40,205 bases of DNA from Pseudomonadota bacterium (GCA_016845525.1 JAERSQ010000120.1:1-40205), one strand, 5' to 3'. Positions 1 to 7,994 are shown, counted from the first letter of the stretch. The notes: generated from the letters alone by a model not told the origin. Numbers and translations: made by a program.

Positions 1-1
1 C

Positions 2-220
2 ACCCATTGCGCGGCCTGTCATGCGGCAAATCCCAAAAATCCCGCTTTCACGGCCCCGCCCGGCGGGATCGTGCTTGATAACCTCGATGCCGTCAGGCGT
101 CACAGTGAGCAGGTGATGGCCCAGTCCGTAATGAGCCAGGCCATGCCCCTGGGCAATTCCACCGGGATGACGGCATCTGAGCGCGCGGAACTTGGCCAGT
201 GGTTGAGGCTACAGCGCTGA
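2..220 (+). CDS. puuD: Cytochrome c-fused urate oxidase (PuuD type), C-terminal part only
   Basis: The reading frame is open from the window edge to TGA at 218-220, so only the last 72 residues are visible. They contain a class I heme-attachment motif CAACH followed by PAFTAPPGGIVLDN, and end in AMPLGNSTGMTASERAELGQWL. This is the shape of the C-terminal cytochrome c domain of PuuD, a membrane urate oxidase that passes electrons from urate to the respiratory chain. The distal Met ligand is probably the Met in AMPLGN. The urate-oxidising membrane domain would lie upstream, outside the window. The motif order is seen directly; the urate role rests on family knowledge, because a lone cytochrome c domain could belong to another oxidase. 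Confidence 0.75.
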   Translation, partial: THCAACHAANPKNPAFTAPPGGIVLDNLDAVRRHSEQVMAQSVMSQAMPLGNSTGMTASERAELGQWLRLQR

Positions 221-267
221 TCTTGGCTTCTTACAATAATTCGGGTATCCGCAGGAGCAAGTCTTAA

Positions 268-1089
268 ATGACTGTCCGCACCGGTCATAACGTTGCCCAA
301 CTGCCGATGTACGACTGGCCTGAATTCACTCAGGCGACTGACTGCTTGTGGACATCGATACGCGATAACTTCAGCAAGGCAGGGATCGATGCGCCGGCTT
401 CGCTAAACCGTACGTCACCGCCGGCCGAAACCTGGCAGTCGCCCAACCTTTTGATCAGCCAGACCTGTGGCTTGCCGCTCGTAGCGGACCTTTCCGAAAA
501 AGTGAAGGTGCTTGGCAGTTTCGCTTATCAAGGAATCGAGCCCGCTGGCAGTTATCACAGCGTAATCATCACTCAGGAGAACAACAACGAAAGTTCGATC
601 CGTCTTGAGGGCAGGCGCGCCGTTATCAACGGCGATGATTCCTACTCGGGATGCCTTGCACTCAAGTGCTTTGTCGCAGACAACGGTTCGGGTGAGAGCC
701 CGTTTGCCTCTGTCCTTGTCAGCGGGGGTCACCGCGACTCGCTTTGCGCTGTCGCGAGCGGCAGCGCCGACATCGCAGCAATTGATTGTGTCAGTTGGTA
801 TTTAGCGAATCAGTGCGAAAGTGCTGTCCGTAACCTGAAAGTCATTGGCCATAGCCAGAGCCGGCCGGGCCTGCCGCTCATCACCTGCGGCGACGCGTCG
901 GCGCAAGACGTCTCCGTGATGCGCGATGCCCTTGCCAAAGCCGTGGATGATGTCGATGAAAAAAGCCGCACGATGCTCGGCATCCGCGATTTCGTGCCGC
1001 TTGATGACAAAGATTACGCGCCTATTGCTAAGGATTTAGAGCGTTGCGGATCAATTTCGCTCTCGGCCAGCCCTTTCATTACGGACTGA
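268..1089 (+). CDS. PhnD/SsuA-like substrate-binding protein without signal peptide
   Basis: This 273-residue protein has the layout of the PhnD/SsuA/transferrin-like periplasmic-binding fold. It has an N-terminal MYDWPEFTQATDCLW segment, the LLISQTCGLPL motif near residues 61-71, and a central GSYHSVIITQEN strand typical of the phosphate/phosphonate-binding subgroup. Such proteins bind small oxyanions or organic ligands for ABC importers or act as sensors. No signal peptide is visible: the N-terminus MTVRTGHNVAQLP is polar. The protein is therefore either cytoplasmic or the annotated start is internal. The start at 268 has a good ribosome site, AGGAG, about 7 bases upstream. No permease or ATPase gene is adjacent, so the ligand and partner are unknown. 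It follows the urate oxidase gene by 47 bases, and purine-related use is only a guess. Confidence 0.7.
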   Translation: MTVRTGHNVAQLPMYDWPEFTQATDCLWTSIRDNFSKAGIDAPASLNRTSPPAETWQSPNLLISQTCGLPLVADLSEKVKVLGSFAYQGIEPAGSYHSVIITQENNNESSIRLEGRRAVINGDDSYSGCLALKCFVADNGSGESPFASVLVSGGHRDSLCAVASGSADIAAIDCVSWYLANQCESAVRNLKVIGHSQSRPGLPLITCGDASAQDVSVMRDALAKAVDDVDEKSRTMLGIRDFVPLDDKDYAPIAKDLERCGSISLSASPFITD

Positions 1090-1098
1090 CTCCGCTCT

Positions 1099-1218
1099 GA
1101 GGCCCTGGCCTCTTTCGTCATCGTAGAGGTCGCCACCATTACAGGGCATAAAGATACGAGGATGCTGATGCGCTATACGCATCTTCGGGCTGAGGATTTG
1201 GTTAAGCGGTTGGGATGA
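1099..1218 (+). pseudogene. Tyrosine recombinase (phage-type integrase) 3' remnant
   Basis: Forty in-frame codons ending in TGA encode the C-terminal end of a tyrosine recombinase. The box ITGHKDTRMLMRYTHL is followed by RAEDLVKRLG and stop. GH is the conserved pair of the Gly-His box and the Tyr in RYTHL is the expected nucleophile position. Everything upstream (the catalytic core including the first Arg and Lys) is missing, and the PhnD-like gene ends nine bases earlier. This is therefore a broken end of a mobile element. It lies immediately 3' of, and convergent with, the precursor-peptide array. Confidence 0.75.
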
Positions 1219-1223
1219 ATGGG

Positions 1224-1484
1224 TTAACACCTGGAACTACGCCGACCCCCACCACTTATCATCTCCAACTCAAAGTCCGTCAAGTCACCATCTTGCCCAA
1301 GGAAGTCAGCGTGGGCATAGACCTCATCTGAAGTAATGGTAAAGCCATGAGTCTTGGCAAGAGTTGCTATGCCATCTCCCATCCCTGACCCATTGGCTGT
1401 TGCGGTATTGATGATGGAAATGACTCGCTCTTGAAGGTCATCATCTTCAAGGACGGCGTTACGGAAGGAATCAAAGTCGGTCAT
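1224..1484 (-). CDS. Nif11-leader RiPP precursor 1, core GRRSSRC
   Basis: This 86-residue precursor has a 79-residue Nif11-type leader (FDSFRNAVLEDDDLQERV at the N-terminus, then HGFTITSDEV, then FELEMISGG) and a seven-residue core, GRRSSRC, after the Gly-Gly cleavage motif. Nif11-family leaders guide RiPP enzymes and the C39 peptidase of NHLM-type exporters, both encoded next to it. A strong ribosome site, AGGAGG, lies about 8 bases before the ATG. It is the last of three tandem paralogues, downstream of the export genes. The core has a single, C-terminal Cys and Arg at position 2, which recurs in all five precursors here. The mature product and its modification are unknown. The Gly-Gly cut after residue 79 is inferred from alignment with the sibling whose core begins with Gln. 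Confidence 0.85.
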   Translation of the reverse strand: MTDFDSFRNAVLEDDDLQERVISIINTATANGSGMGDGIATLAKTHGFTITSDEVYAHADFLGQDGDLTDFELEMISGGGRRSSRC

Positions 1485-1517
1485 TAATCAGTCCTCCTGA
1501 GGTTGGGATGAATGGGG

Positions 1518-1781
1518 TTAGCAACCGCCGCCTTGGCTGCGACCCCCACCACTTATCATCTCCAACTCAAAGTCCGTCAAGTCGCCATCTTGTCCAAGGA
1601 AATCTGCATGGGCATAGACCTCATCTGAGGTAATCGTATATCCGTGGTTCTTGGCTAGTGCAGCAATGCCGTCACCCAGACCTGACCCGTTGCGGGTGGC
1701 GGTCATCACCACAGACATCACCTCGTCCTGAAGATCATCATCTTCAAGGACGGCGTTTCGGAAGGATTGGAAGTCGGTCAT
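1518..1781 (-). CDS. Nif11-leader RiPP precursor 2, core GRSQGGGC
   Basis: This 87-residue paralogue of the flanking precursors has the same 79-residue leader length and ends in FELEMISGG before the core GRSQGGGC. The leader shows the Nif11 pattern: acidic FxxFRNAVLEDDDLQDEV, a central Gly-rich turn NGSGLGDGIAALAKNHG, and the SDEVYAHADFLGQDGDL segment. The ribosome site is AGGA, about 7 bases upstream of the ATG. Spacers of about 32-33 bases to its neighbours carry the shared direct repeat, so the array arose by tandem duplication. The core is Gly-rich, with one Cys at the very end and Arg at core position 2. Export and leader removal are expected through the adjacent C39 transporter. Confidence 0.85.
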   Translation of the reverse strand: MTDFQSFRNAVLEDDDLQDEVMSVVMTATRNGSGLGDGIAALAKNHGYTITSDEVYAHADFLGQDGDLTDFELEMISGGGRSQGGGC

Positions 1782-1813
1782 TTATCTGTCCTATTGAGAT
1801 TGGGGTGAATGGG

Positions 1814-2074
1814 CTAACAGGTCGCACCTGAACGCTGACCCCCACTAATCAACTCCAACTCAAAGTCGGTCAGATCATCACCTTGTCCCAGAAAGTCCTG
1901 ATGGGCATAGACCTCTTCTGAGGTAAAGAAGTAATTGTGCTTCATGCCCAGTGTCGCAATGCCGTCACCCAGACCTGAGCCATTAATCGTTGCTGTGTTG
2001 ATGATGGACATGACTTCGTCTTGAAGATCATCATTTTCTAAGACAGCGTTGCGGAAGGAATTAAAGTCAGACAT
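1814..2074 (-). CDS. Nif11-leader RiPP precursor 3, core QRSGATC (N-terminal Gln)
   Basis: This 86-residue precursor is the first in the three-gene array and the one closest to the promoter. The 79-residue leader ends in FELELISGG, followed by the core QRSGATC. A Gly-Gly cut exposes an N-terminal Gln, the substrate type for the glutaminyl cyclase encoded at 11600-12484, so a pyroglutamate-capped heptapeptide with a C-terminal Cys is a reasonable prediction. The leader differs from its siblings in LGMKHNYFFTSEEV, a segment shared with precursor 4, which suggests shuffling between copies. A strong ribosome site, AAGGAG, lies 6 bases before the ATG. Upstream are a sigma70-like promoter and a perfect CRP-type palindrome. 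Confidence 0.87.
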   Translation of the reverse strand: MSDFNSFRNAVLENDDLQDEVMSIINTATINGSGLGDGIATLGMKHNYFFTSEEVYAHQDFLGQGDDLTDFELELISGGQRSGATC

Positions 2075-2092
2075 GGGATTCTCCTTAAGTTA

Positions 2093-2128
2093 TGACTCAA
2101 GAATACGCTTGTCTTAGGGATGACTCAA
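2093..2128 (-). promoter_or_regulatory. Sigma70-like promoter of the precursor array with TGACTCAA direct repeats
   Basis: On the minus strand, TTGAGT (2123-2128) and TATTCT (2100-2105) are separated by exactly 17 bases, upstream of precursor 3. Transcription would start near 2093, leaving a leader of about 20 bases before the start codon. The octamer TGACTCAA (plus-strand reading) occurs at 2093-2100 and again at 2121-2128, overlapping the start region and the -35 box. It could be an operator. Confidence 0.5.
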
Positions 2129-2136
2129 CTTGTAAG

Positions 2137-2152
2137 TGTGATGGGGATCACA
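2137..2152. promoter_or_regulatory. Perfect CRP-type binding site, TGTGATGGGGATCACA
   Basis: The sequence TGTGA-N6-TCACA is an exact match to the two half-sites of the CRP (cAMP receptor protein) consensus, with 6-base arms TGTGAT/ATCACA. Its centre lies 70 bases upstream of the precursor 3 start codon and 8 bases upstream of the -35 box. With the start site predicted from TATTCT, the centre would be near -51.5. That position is in helical phase with classical class I and II sites but is not one of the usual ones, so either the start site is misplaced or the control is unusual. The same island encodes an adenylate cyclase and a cyclic-nucleotide-binding protein. Confidence 0.7.
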
Positions 2153-2218
2153 TAAGAGGTTAGGCAGGGGTTAGCGGGGGGAGGTACGCACTCCGGAGCG
2201 GGATGTAGAGCGCCCTGG

Positions 2219-4321
2219 TTAACCTGCCTGTTGTTTAGACATCATCGATGCGAACAAACCGCTTTTTTCCATCAGCGCTTCAAAGGTTCCGGTCTCACTG
2301 ACCTTGCCGCTTTTCAACACAATGATGCGATCCGCATCCTGGATCGTACTCAACCGATGAGCAATCGCGATTCGGGTGACGTTCCTTCGTTTCAAGCTGG
2401 CCGTTACGGTCGCCTGGGTATTGTTATCGAGAGCGCTGGTCGCTTCATCGAGAAGCAGTATTCTGGGATTCTTTACCAACGCACGCGCGATCAGGAGTCT
2501 TTGCTTCTGGCCGCCGGAAATATTTCCCCCACCCTCACTGATCATTGTATGGATGCCCATTGGCATCTGTTCTATGTCCTCGGCAAGCCCGGCATCCTCT
2601 GCCGCACGCCAAATCTCATCAATCCCGACTCGACTGCTGCCCGCGATGTTTTCCATTATTGGACCGGCTGACACTTCAGCGGATTGAAGCACGCACCCCA
2701 ATTGACTTCTGACCGTACCCAGATCGAGTTGATTGAGATCTTGACCGTCAAATAACACCCGGCCTGCATCCGGACGCTCAAACCCGACGAGCAATCGAAA
2801 GATCGTTGATTTGCCACAGCCAGACGGCCCCACCAGAGCAAGGAACTCGCCCGGCCGGATATCAATGTTGAGCTTCTCCAGAATCGCAGGGCCTTTGGGG
2901 TCATAACCGAAACTCACATCCTGCAAAGTGACACGGCCCTCGAGCGGACCGGGGTCTATGGCGTCTACCCTGATCTCTTTTTCTGCCGCGATGATCGGCT
3001 TGATGCGCTCGAATTTTGCGAGCATGTCCAGTAGCTCAAGTGCAGTCGTGCTCAATGACGTCAACCCAAGCAGAAAAGTCGTCATAGCGGTCGTAAACGC
3101 CAGGAATATTCCAAGACTGAGGCCGCTGGCTTGAGCCGTGCTTCCTATCAGTGAGTGGCCGCCCACTGCATAGACCAGGATCAGTCCAGCAAGAGGCACT
3201 GAGTAGTTAAGGGTGTCTACTGAATCCTCGATCTGCTGGACCCTGAGTTTCAGGCTGACTTGCCGCGCATATCGCTTCAGCCACAATCCAAGAATCCGGT
3301 CCCCGGCACCCGCCAGGCGAATCTTGCCTACGGCGCTCGTGACCTCAAAAACAAACCCCTTAAAACTTCCCTGCAGGTCCAGCAGTACCTTCTGGTACTT
3401 GTGAATCGACACAAACCCAAGCACCGTGAATAACAACACTACCAGGCCGAGACCTAATACCACCGTGGCAAGTTGTGGGTCGTAATAAAAAAGCAATCCC
3501 AGATTCAACGAGGCAGTCAGGCCAACCAATAGAGAACGAATACTCGTCGAATTGAATTCCTGCGATACCTCACTGATCGCCATAAGTCGATCCAATAGAT
3601 CGCCGTCGGTGAAGCGACGAAAGAAGGGTGCAGTCAATAAAAGTACATGACAAAAAATTGCGCTCTGCGCTTTCGCATTTACCCAAATACTGAACCGCAC
3701 GGTGGCAATCCCCTGGGCAACCGACAACACCGCTATACCAAACACCGCTGCACACAGGCCCAGTCCTATCTCCAGCAGCATTCGGAGGTTGGCCTCTGGA
3801 ATCGCAACGTCGACAAGCGCTGCCGTCGCTTGCGGCACCAGCATCCCCAATAAAGTAATCAACAGAGCGAGGAGGATCACAAAACTGATGTCTGCCCAAA
3901 CTTCGCCTGCGGCCCAACGCGGAATCTGCCACAGCCTCGACACATCGGTGGGCAAGGACTCGGCAAACATCCGCGCATCAACCGAAAGGCCCTGCACAGA
4001 TTCCTCATCCACTCGGACTTTGGAGCCTCCACGAGGATCAACAATGTAATACGCCCCCGAGTGAGAGCGCAGCAATGCGACAGGATGTCGCTTATCCTCC
4101 AGGAACCCGAGCATCGGACCAGAGTCTTTGTGCCACCACCTGTCCTGGAGCAACACATTTCTTACCCGCAAACCTGACGCGCGGGCAATGTCCCTGATTT
4201 GAACGTCAGACTCAGTCTGTCGAGACAAAGACTTGGGCACTTGGATCTCGACACCTGAGTTGCGCGTCACCATCGTGATCGCACTCAGCATGGGAGAGGA
4301 TAAAGAGGCAGATGCCGACAC
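2219..4321 (-). CDS. NHLM-type ABC transporter, ATP-binding protein (second exporter half)
   Basis: This 700-residue membrane ABC protein has an N-terminal region of about 150 residues without catalytic C39 residues, a six-helix transmembrane domain (roughly 150-440) and a nucleotide-binding domain. The latter has Walker A GPSGCGKST, signature NISGGQKQR and Walker B ILLLDEATSALD. The layout fits the ATP-binding partner of the NHLM bacteriocin export system, which pairs with the peptidase-containing ABC protein immediately upstream. The start is GTG, preceded by AGGGGAGGG inside the end of the previous gene, with only three bases between the genes. Translational coupling is therefore likely. 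It probably forms a heteromeric exporter for the Nif11-leader peptides. A stretch of 144 bases then separates its end from the precursor array. Confidence 0.85.
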   Translation of the reverse strand: MSASASLSSPMLSAITMVTRNSGVEIQVPKSLSRQTESDVQIRDIARASGLRVRNVLLQDRWWHKDSGPMLGFLEDKRHPVALLRSHSGAYYIVDPRGGSKVRVDEESVQGLSVDARMFAESLPTDVSRLWQIPRWAAGEVWADISFVILLALLITLLGMLVPQATAALVDVAIPEANLRMLLEIGLGLCAAVFGIAVLSVAQGIATVRFSIWVNAKAQSAIFCHVLLLTAPFFRRFTDGDLLDRLMAISEVSQEFNSTSIRSLLVGLTASLNLGLLFYYDPQLATVVLGLGLVVLLFTVLGFVSIHKYQKVLLDLQGSFKGFVFEVTSAVGKIRLAGAGDRILGLWLKRYARQVSLKLRVQQIEDSVDTLNYSVPLAGLILVYAVGGHSLIGSTAQASGLSLGIFLAFTTAMTTFLLGLTSLSTTALELLDMLAKFERIKPIIAAEKEIRVDAIDPGPLEGRVTLQDVSFGYDPKGPAILEKLNIDIRPGEFLALVGPSGCGKSTIFRLLVGFERPDAGRVLFDGQDLNQLDLGTVRSQLGCVLQSAEVSAGPIMENIAGSSRVGIDEIWRAAEDAGLAEDIEQMPMGIHTMISEGGGNISGGQKQRLLIARALVKNPRILLLDEATSALDNNTQATVTASLKRRNVTRIAIAHRLSTIQDADRIIVLKSGKVSETGTFEALMEKSGLFASMMSKQQAG

Positions 4322-4324
4322 CGC

Positions 4325-6490
4325 TTAGCCCTCCCCTGCCCGCATCAAACTTGCATACTCCCCATCGGCGGACCATAACGCCTCATGCGAGCCCCGCTCG
4401 ATAATCTTGCCCCGTGACAGCACCAGAATTTCATCTGCAGTCCGCACCGAACTCAATCGATGCGCGACGAGAATCAGTGTACATCCGCGCGCCTGCAATC
4501 GGCCCATCACGATAGATTCCGTTTCCGCATCGAGTGCGCTGGTCGCCTCATCCAGGACCAGTATTGACGGCCGCGAGATGAGGGCGCGCGCTATCTCAAT
4601 GCGTTGACGCTGACCACCGCTCAAGTTCTGGCCGCCCTCAAGAAGAGGGGTGTCCAATCCATCCGGGAGACTGTCAATCATTTCCAGGATTGCCGCATCT
4701 TCACAGGCTTCCCGCAAGATGTGCTCGGGAATGGATGGCTCCCACAGCGTCAGATTCTCCCGGACGGTGGCTGCAAACAATGAGATCTGCTGATCTACAA
4801 CAGACAGCGAATTCGCCATCAACTCGTCAGGAATCTCCTCGCGGGGGATCCCATCGAATCGGATGTTGCCACTCCACGGCGGATAATCGCCACAAATCAG
4901 TCTCGCCAGCGAGGACTTCCCCGAGCCGCTTCCCCCGACAAGCGCCAGGGCAGCGCCCGGTTCAACGCTGATATCGATGCTTTTGAAAAGTGGTTTGGCT
5001 ATCGGGCTGTGGCCAAAGGAGATCTCGTCAAGATTGATCCTTCCCTCCAGGCGCGACACGGGAGATCCCTGATTGTCCAGGACCTTTCGCTTCTCCACAG
5101 CATCGGGCAGCGGATATTTCAGGACATCATCAATACGATTCAGATCACCCCTGAGTTCCTGCAGCCTCTGCCCAAGATGGGATAAATCGGTGATCGGCAG
5201 CAGAAAATTCAAAGTCAGGCTTTGAAATGCAATCAGTATGCCCAGGGTTAATTCCCCCTGAACAACACGTAAACCGCCCAGAGCGAGAACCGAAACCGTG
5301 GCCAGGCCAAGCAACAGCGGCGGCAATACCCCCAGAGTCAGGTTGGATAGCTGCAGAGCCTGGGTCGCATTCAGGCTTTTCGCAAAGTAGCCCCCGAACT
5401 TTTGAAACAGATCGTCCTCAATACCGCTCGCTTTTACCGTCTCGATGGAATTCAGGCCTGCTATTGCTACGCCGTAGGTTTTCCCGGTTTCTGAGAGGAC
5501 CCGCATGTTGAGCTCTACCCGATGCTTGGAAACGAGGAACAACGCAAGGAAATTAATCAGCGCAAACGAAATCCCGATCAGCGCAAGATAAAAATCGTAG
5601 AACAGCATCACGGCGCCGTAGAAAGCCATCATCACAACGGAGATCGCAGTCTGGGCGAGCTCACCTGATAGGAGGTTCGAAAGTTTGTCGTTAAGCGCGC
5701 TGCGGTTGGCCACCTCCCCTGCATAGCGTTGCTGGTAAAAAACCGCCGGCAACGAAAGCAGGTGCCGCATATACCGGGTAGACATCATCAGCGCGAGTTT
5801 TATTTTTAATCGGCGCAGTCCCCGAAGCTGAAGGAAATGAAGCGCCAGCTGGGTGATCAGCGCGATCACCATCGCGATGATCAACGGCCTGTGCCAGTCG
5901 GCCTGCTGCGAGACAACAATGTTGTCGATAAAGATCTGGTTGAAGACGGGAACTGCAATGCCAGGTAAAACCAGAAAAAGCCCCGCTAAAAAACAGTAGA
6001 GAACCGCAGAAAAGGATCCGACCAAACGCTCCTTGACCGCCGGCCAGAAGCGCGGTGGTGCGCCGCCAGGGGAAAATTCCTCGCTGGGCTCCATCGCCAG
6101 CACCACACCGGTAAACGAGCGGTCAAATTCTTCCTGGGTGACGGTGCGGTGACCGACTGCCGGATCGTTAAGAAACACCTTCCCGTCATGCTGACCTTCG
6201 TAGGTTAAAAAATGATTGAAGTTCCAAAAGACAATGAACGGCGCCTTTATATTAGGAAGCTCGTCACTCTGGCGGGTAAGACCTTTGGCTTGCAGTCCAT
6301 AACGGCGTGCCGCCTTTACAAGGTTCGATGCCTTGCTGCCATCTCGAGACACACCGCATTCACGCCGAAGTTCGGCAAGCGGCACAAAGCGTTTATAAAA
6401 CCCAAGCACTGCGGCAAGCGCGGCAGCGCCACACTCGACCGCCTCCAACTGAAGAACCGCCGGGGTTCGCGTTCTTTTGGCACCGATCAT
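4325..6490 (-). CDS. NHLM-type ABC transporter with C39 leader peptidase
   Basis: This 721-residue peptidase-transporter has an N-terminal C39 cysteine peptidase domain (1-140) with Gln14 (oxyanion), Cys20 in VECGAAALAAVLG, His93 in FNHFLTYEG and Asp109 in LNDPAVG. All catalytic positions are present. It is followed by six transmembrane helices (about 165-440) and an ATPase domain with GGSGSGKSS, NLSGGQRQR and ILVLDEATSALD. The family removes Gly-Gly leaders on the cytosolic side while exporting the core, so it is the expected processing enzyme for the five Nif11-leader precursors. It sits between the HlyD-like adaptor and the second ABC protein in one operon, 23 bases after the adaptor gene. 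The ribosome site before its ATG is poor, which suggests coupling to upstream translation. Confidence 0.9.
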   Translation of the reverse strand: MIGAKRTRTPAVLQLEAVECGAAALAAVLGFYKRFVPLAELRRECGVSRDGSKASNLVKAARRYGLQAKGLTRQSDELPNIKAPFIVFWNFNHFLTYEGQHDGKVFLNDPAVGHRTVTQEEFDRSFTGVVLAMEPSEEFSPGGAPPRFWPAVKERLVGSFSAVLYCFLAGLFLVLPGIAVPVFNQIFIDNIVVSQQADWHRPLIIAMVIALITQLALHFLQLRGLRRLKIKLALMMSTRYMRHLLSLPAVFYQQRYAGEVANRSALNDKLSNLLSGELAQTAISVVMMAFYGAVMLFYDFYLALIGISFALINFLALFLVSKHRVELNMRVLSETGKTYGVAIAGLNSIETVKASGIEDDLFQKFGGYFAKSLNATQALQLSNLTLGVLPPLLLGLATVSVLALGGLRVVQGELTLGILIAFQSLTLNFLLPITDLSHLGQRLQELRGDLNRIDDVLKYPLPDAVEKRKVLDNQGSPVSRLEGRINLDEISFGHSPIAKPLFKSIDISVEPGAALALVGGSGSGKSSLARLICGDYPPWSGNIRFDGIPREEIPDELMANSLSVVDQQISLFAATVRENLTLWEPSIPEHILREACEDAAILEMIDSLPDGLDTPLLEGGQNLSGGQRQRIEIARALISRPSILVLDEATSALDAETESIVMGRLQARGCTLILVAHRLSSVRTADEILVLSRGKIIERGSHEALWSADGEYASLMRAGEG

Positions 6491-6513
6491 TTCAAAGATG
6501 AAAATTGACCGTT

Positions 6514-7398
6514 TTATTCCCGGGATTTAATAAAAGGCACAACGTATGAGATCGGGCGAATGTGTCCGGTGGTCACACTCATCACTGCGCTCGTCCCTGG
6601 CTTCAGCGTCAGGTTTGGTCCCTTGCCAGAAGTCCATTGATACCCGGACGGAGCCGAATCATCCGGGTGTAATGCAAGCCTTGCCTGAATCCGGGGTTGC
6701 TCTTGTGTGAGCCTGGAAGCAAGTTCAGGAAACCCCACCAAAGACGCCACCGAATTAAAACTCACCGGGTAGTCGGATACGGATTCAACGACTCCGAGAA
6801 GGTTGCCGTCCCGCTCGGGAGCGGTGGTGGCCGGACTGATCAATGCCGGCATACCTTTTTTGAGTTGTTGCCCATCGGCCTCTGAGAAATAGCCCAGTAC
6901 GACTAGCTCTGCCTGTTCAATATCTTTCTGGATATATCCAACCACCTGGCCTGCCACCACAAAGTTCTCCGACACCGCACTGCGCTCCAATACGATGCCA
7001 TCGTACATGCTGACAATCGGATACTCGCGCGCGTCCTGCGTACCTGACGCTGCATCTGCGACACGAATCTTCCCAATGATGTCCCCAATCGAGATCTCGT
7101 CTCCCGGTTCTAAATCCAGAGTTTCAAGGTATCCCGAATGGGCGGCCTGAATCGGAACCACCTGCCCAGGATAAATCACGACCGCCTGACCGGTCACGGT
7201 GACGGGAATTTGTCCAACTACCGACCAGACAAGGAAGCCGACAAGGAAGATCCCGATAACGCTGAGCGTCAACCAGGACCTTCGATTGGTCACCTGCAGG
7301 AGTTGCTCGAGCTGCTCGGGCGACTGCAGTTGCTCAAGGGCCTCCTGGCGAAAGATGCTCCTGGGCTTCGGATCGGACGGCGTTTTATCGGCTGGCAT
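6514..7398 (-). CDS. HlyD-like NHLM secretion adaptor (membrane fusion protein)
   Basis: This 294-residue protein has one transmembrane helix near residues 42-62 (LTLSVIGIFLVGFLVWSVVG), preceded by FRQEALEQLQSPEQLEQLLQV, which is characteristic of the NHLM secretion-protein subfamily. A periplasmic region follows with two biotinyl-lipoyl-like half-motifs (AHSGYLETLDLEPGDEI and SMYDGIVLERSAV). The long coiled coil of classical HlyD is absent, as is usual in this short subfamily. It would link the inner-membrane ABC exporter to an outer-membrane channel. No TolC-like gene is in the window, so an outer channel must be supplied from elsewhere if one is used. It lies 33 bases after the cyclic-nucleotide-binding gene in the same operon. 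Confidence 0.85.
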   Translation of the reverse strand: MPADKTPSDPKPRSIFRQEALEQLQSPEQLEQLLQVTNRRSWLTLSVIGIFLVGFLVWSVVGQIPVTVTGQAVVIYPGQVVPIQAAHSGYLETLDLEPGDEISIGDIIGKIRVADAASGTQDAREYPIVSMYDGIVLERSAVSENFVVAGQVVGYIQKDIEQAELVVLGYFSEADGQQLKKGMPALISPATTAPERDGNLLGVVESVSDYPVSFNSVASLVGFPELASRLTQEQPRIQARLALHPDDSAPSGYQWTSGKGPNLTLKPGTSAVMSVTTGHIRPISYVVPFIKSRE

Positions 7399-7431
7399 TG
7401 CGTTCCGTCAGATCAAACAGGGCTGCACAGT

Positions 7432-7977
7432 TTAAGCATGGGAAGACCGGAACAGGTCCGCCATCAGCTCAAAGCGCCGACCTGCCAGATTGATGGAGTC
7501 AAGCAACTCCGGATCAAGTTCACCCGCGACCTCCTCTGAGAAAAGGTCAGCATCCTGGGATGCGTCCACCTGCTGCAGAAGCCCGCGGATCCGGTTTGAA
7601 AGAAGTATTCCAATTCCCCTGAAGAAACGCGCGCCGAATTCCGGGTCCTCCTCGAGATGTGCCTCGATACGTTCTCGGGAAACGGCCAGTAATTTCGCCG
7701 GAGTGACAGCGACAACCGTTGTACTGGGCGGCCGACTGTCAAGAAACGAGACTTCCCCGACAAACTCCCCAAAGTGCATCCGGTTAACTTCTTGCGCCCC
7801 GCCAGATCCTATACGGGCCGACAACTCGCCCTCCATCACAAAGAACACCTCGGAAATTGGTTCCCCGGCAGTAATCAACTTCTCCCCCGGATCCAGAGAT
7901 TTGGAGCGGCCGCTGGACACAAACCACTTAATATCGAGATCGCTCAGACAGCCCAAAAAATAAAGTACCGCTCTCAT
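7432..7977 (-). CDS. Cyclic-nucleotide-binding domain protein without DNA-binding domain
   Basis: This 181-residue protein is dominated by one cNMP-binding beta-barrel (about 10-130). The phosphate-binding cassette is GEVSFLDSRPPSTT near residues 74-87, with Glu75 and Arg82 in the positions expected to hold cyclic nucleotide. No helix-turn-helix follows; the C-terminal 50 residues are acidic and probably helical. It is therefore not a CRP/FNR regulator by itself. It could gate or sense at the exporter encoded downstream. The chosen ATG at 7977 has a strong ribosome site, AGGGGAG. A GTG at 8016 would add 13 residues and remains possible. The adenylate cyclase in the same island is a plausible source of ligand. 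Confidence 0.8.
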   Translation of the reverse strand: MRAVLYFLGCLSDLDIKWFVSSGRSKSLDPGEKLITAGEPISEVFFVMEGELSARIGSGGAQEVNRMHFGEFVGEVSFLDSRPPSTTVVAVTPAKLLAVSRERIEAHLEEDPEFGARFFRGIGILLSNRIRGLLQQVDASQDADLFSEEVAGELDPELLDSINLAGRRFELMADLFRSSHA

Positions 7978-7994
7978 CGCTCTCCCCTTGGTTC

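Larger units (their letters stand above)
1209..1818. repeat. Short direct repeats at the 3' border of each array precursor gene
   Basis: Near-identical strings lie directly beyond the stop codon of each array precursor gene. GTTGGGATGAATGGGTTA is at 1209-1226, GTTGGGATGAATGGGGTTA at 1502-1520, and ATTGGGGTGAATGGGCTAAC at 1799-1818. The first copy overlaps the last codons of the integrase remnant. A shortened form, GTTGGGTTAAC, follows the second integrase tail at 12592-12602. The tandem duplication unit of the precursor genes therefore seems to include the end of the integrase gene. Confidence 0.7.

Noticed and set aside
1224-2074. Regularly repeated units that could suggest a CRISPR-like or satellite array
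   Set aside because: The units are complete precursor genes of about 260 bases with ribosome sites, not short repeats with unique spacers.
1224-2074. Classifying the precursors as nitrile-hydratase-type (NHLP) leaders
   Set aside because: The N-terminal FxxFxxxVxxDxxLQ pattern and the (L/F)xxxELExISGG end match Nif11-type leaders. Only the exporter is of the NHLM type, which serves both leader kinds.
7432-7977. Reading the cNMP-binding protein as a CRP/FNR transcription factor
   Set aside because: No helix-turn-helix follows the cyclic-nucleotide domain, and the C-terminal region is acidic. The CRP-type sites would need a regulator encoded elsewhere.
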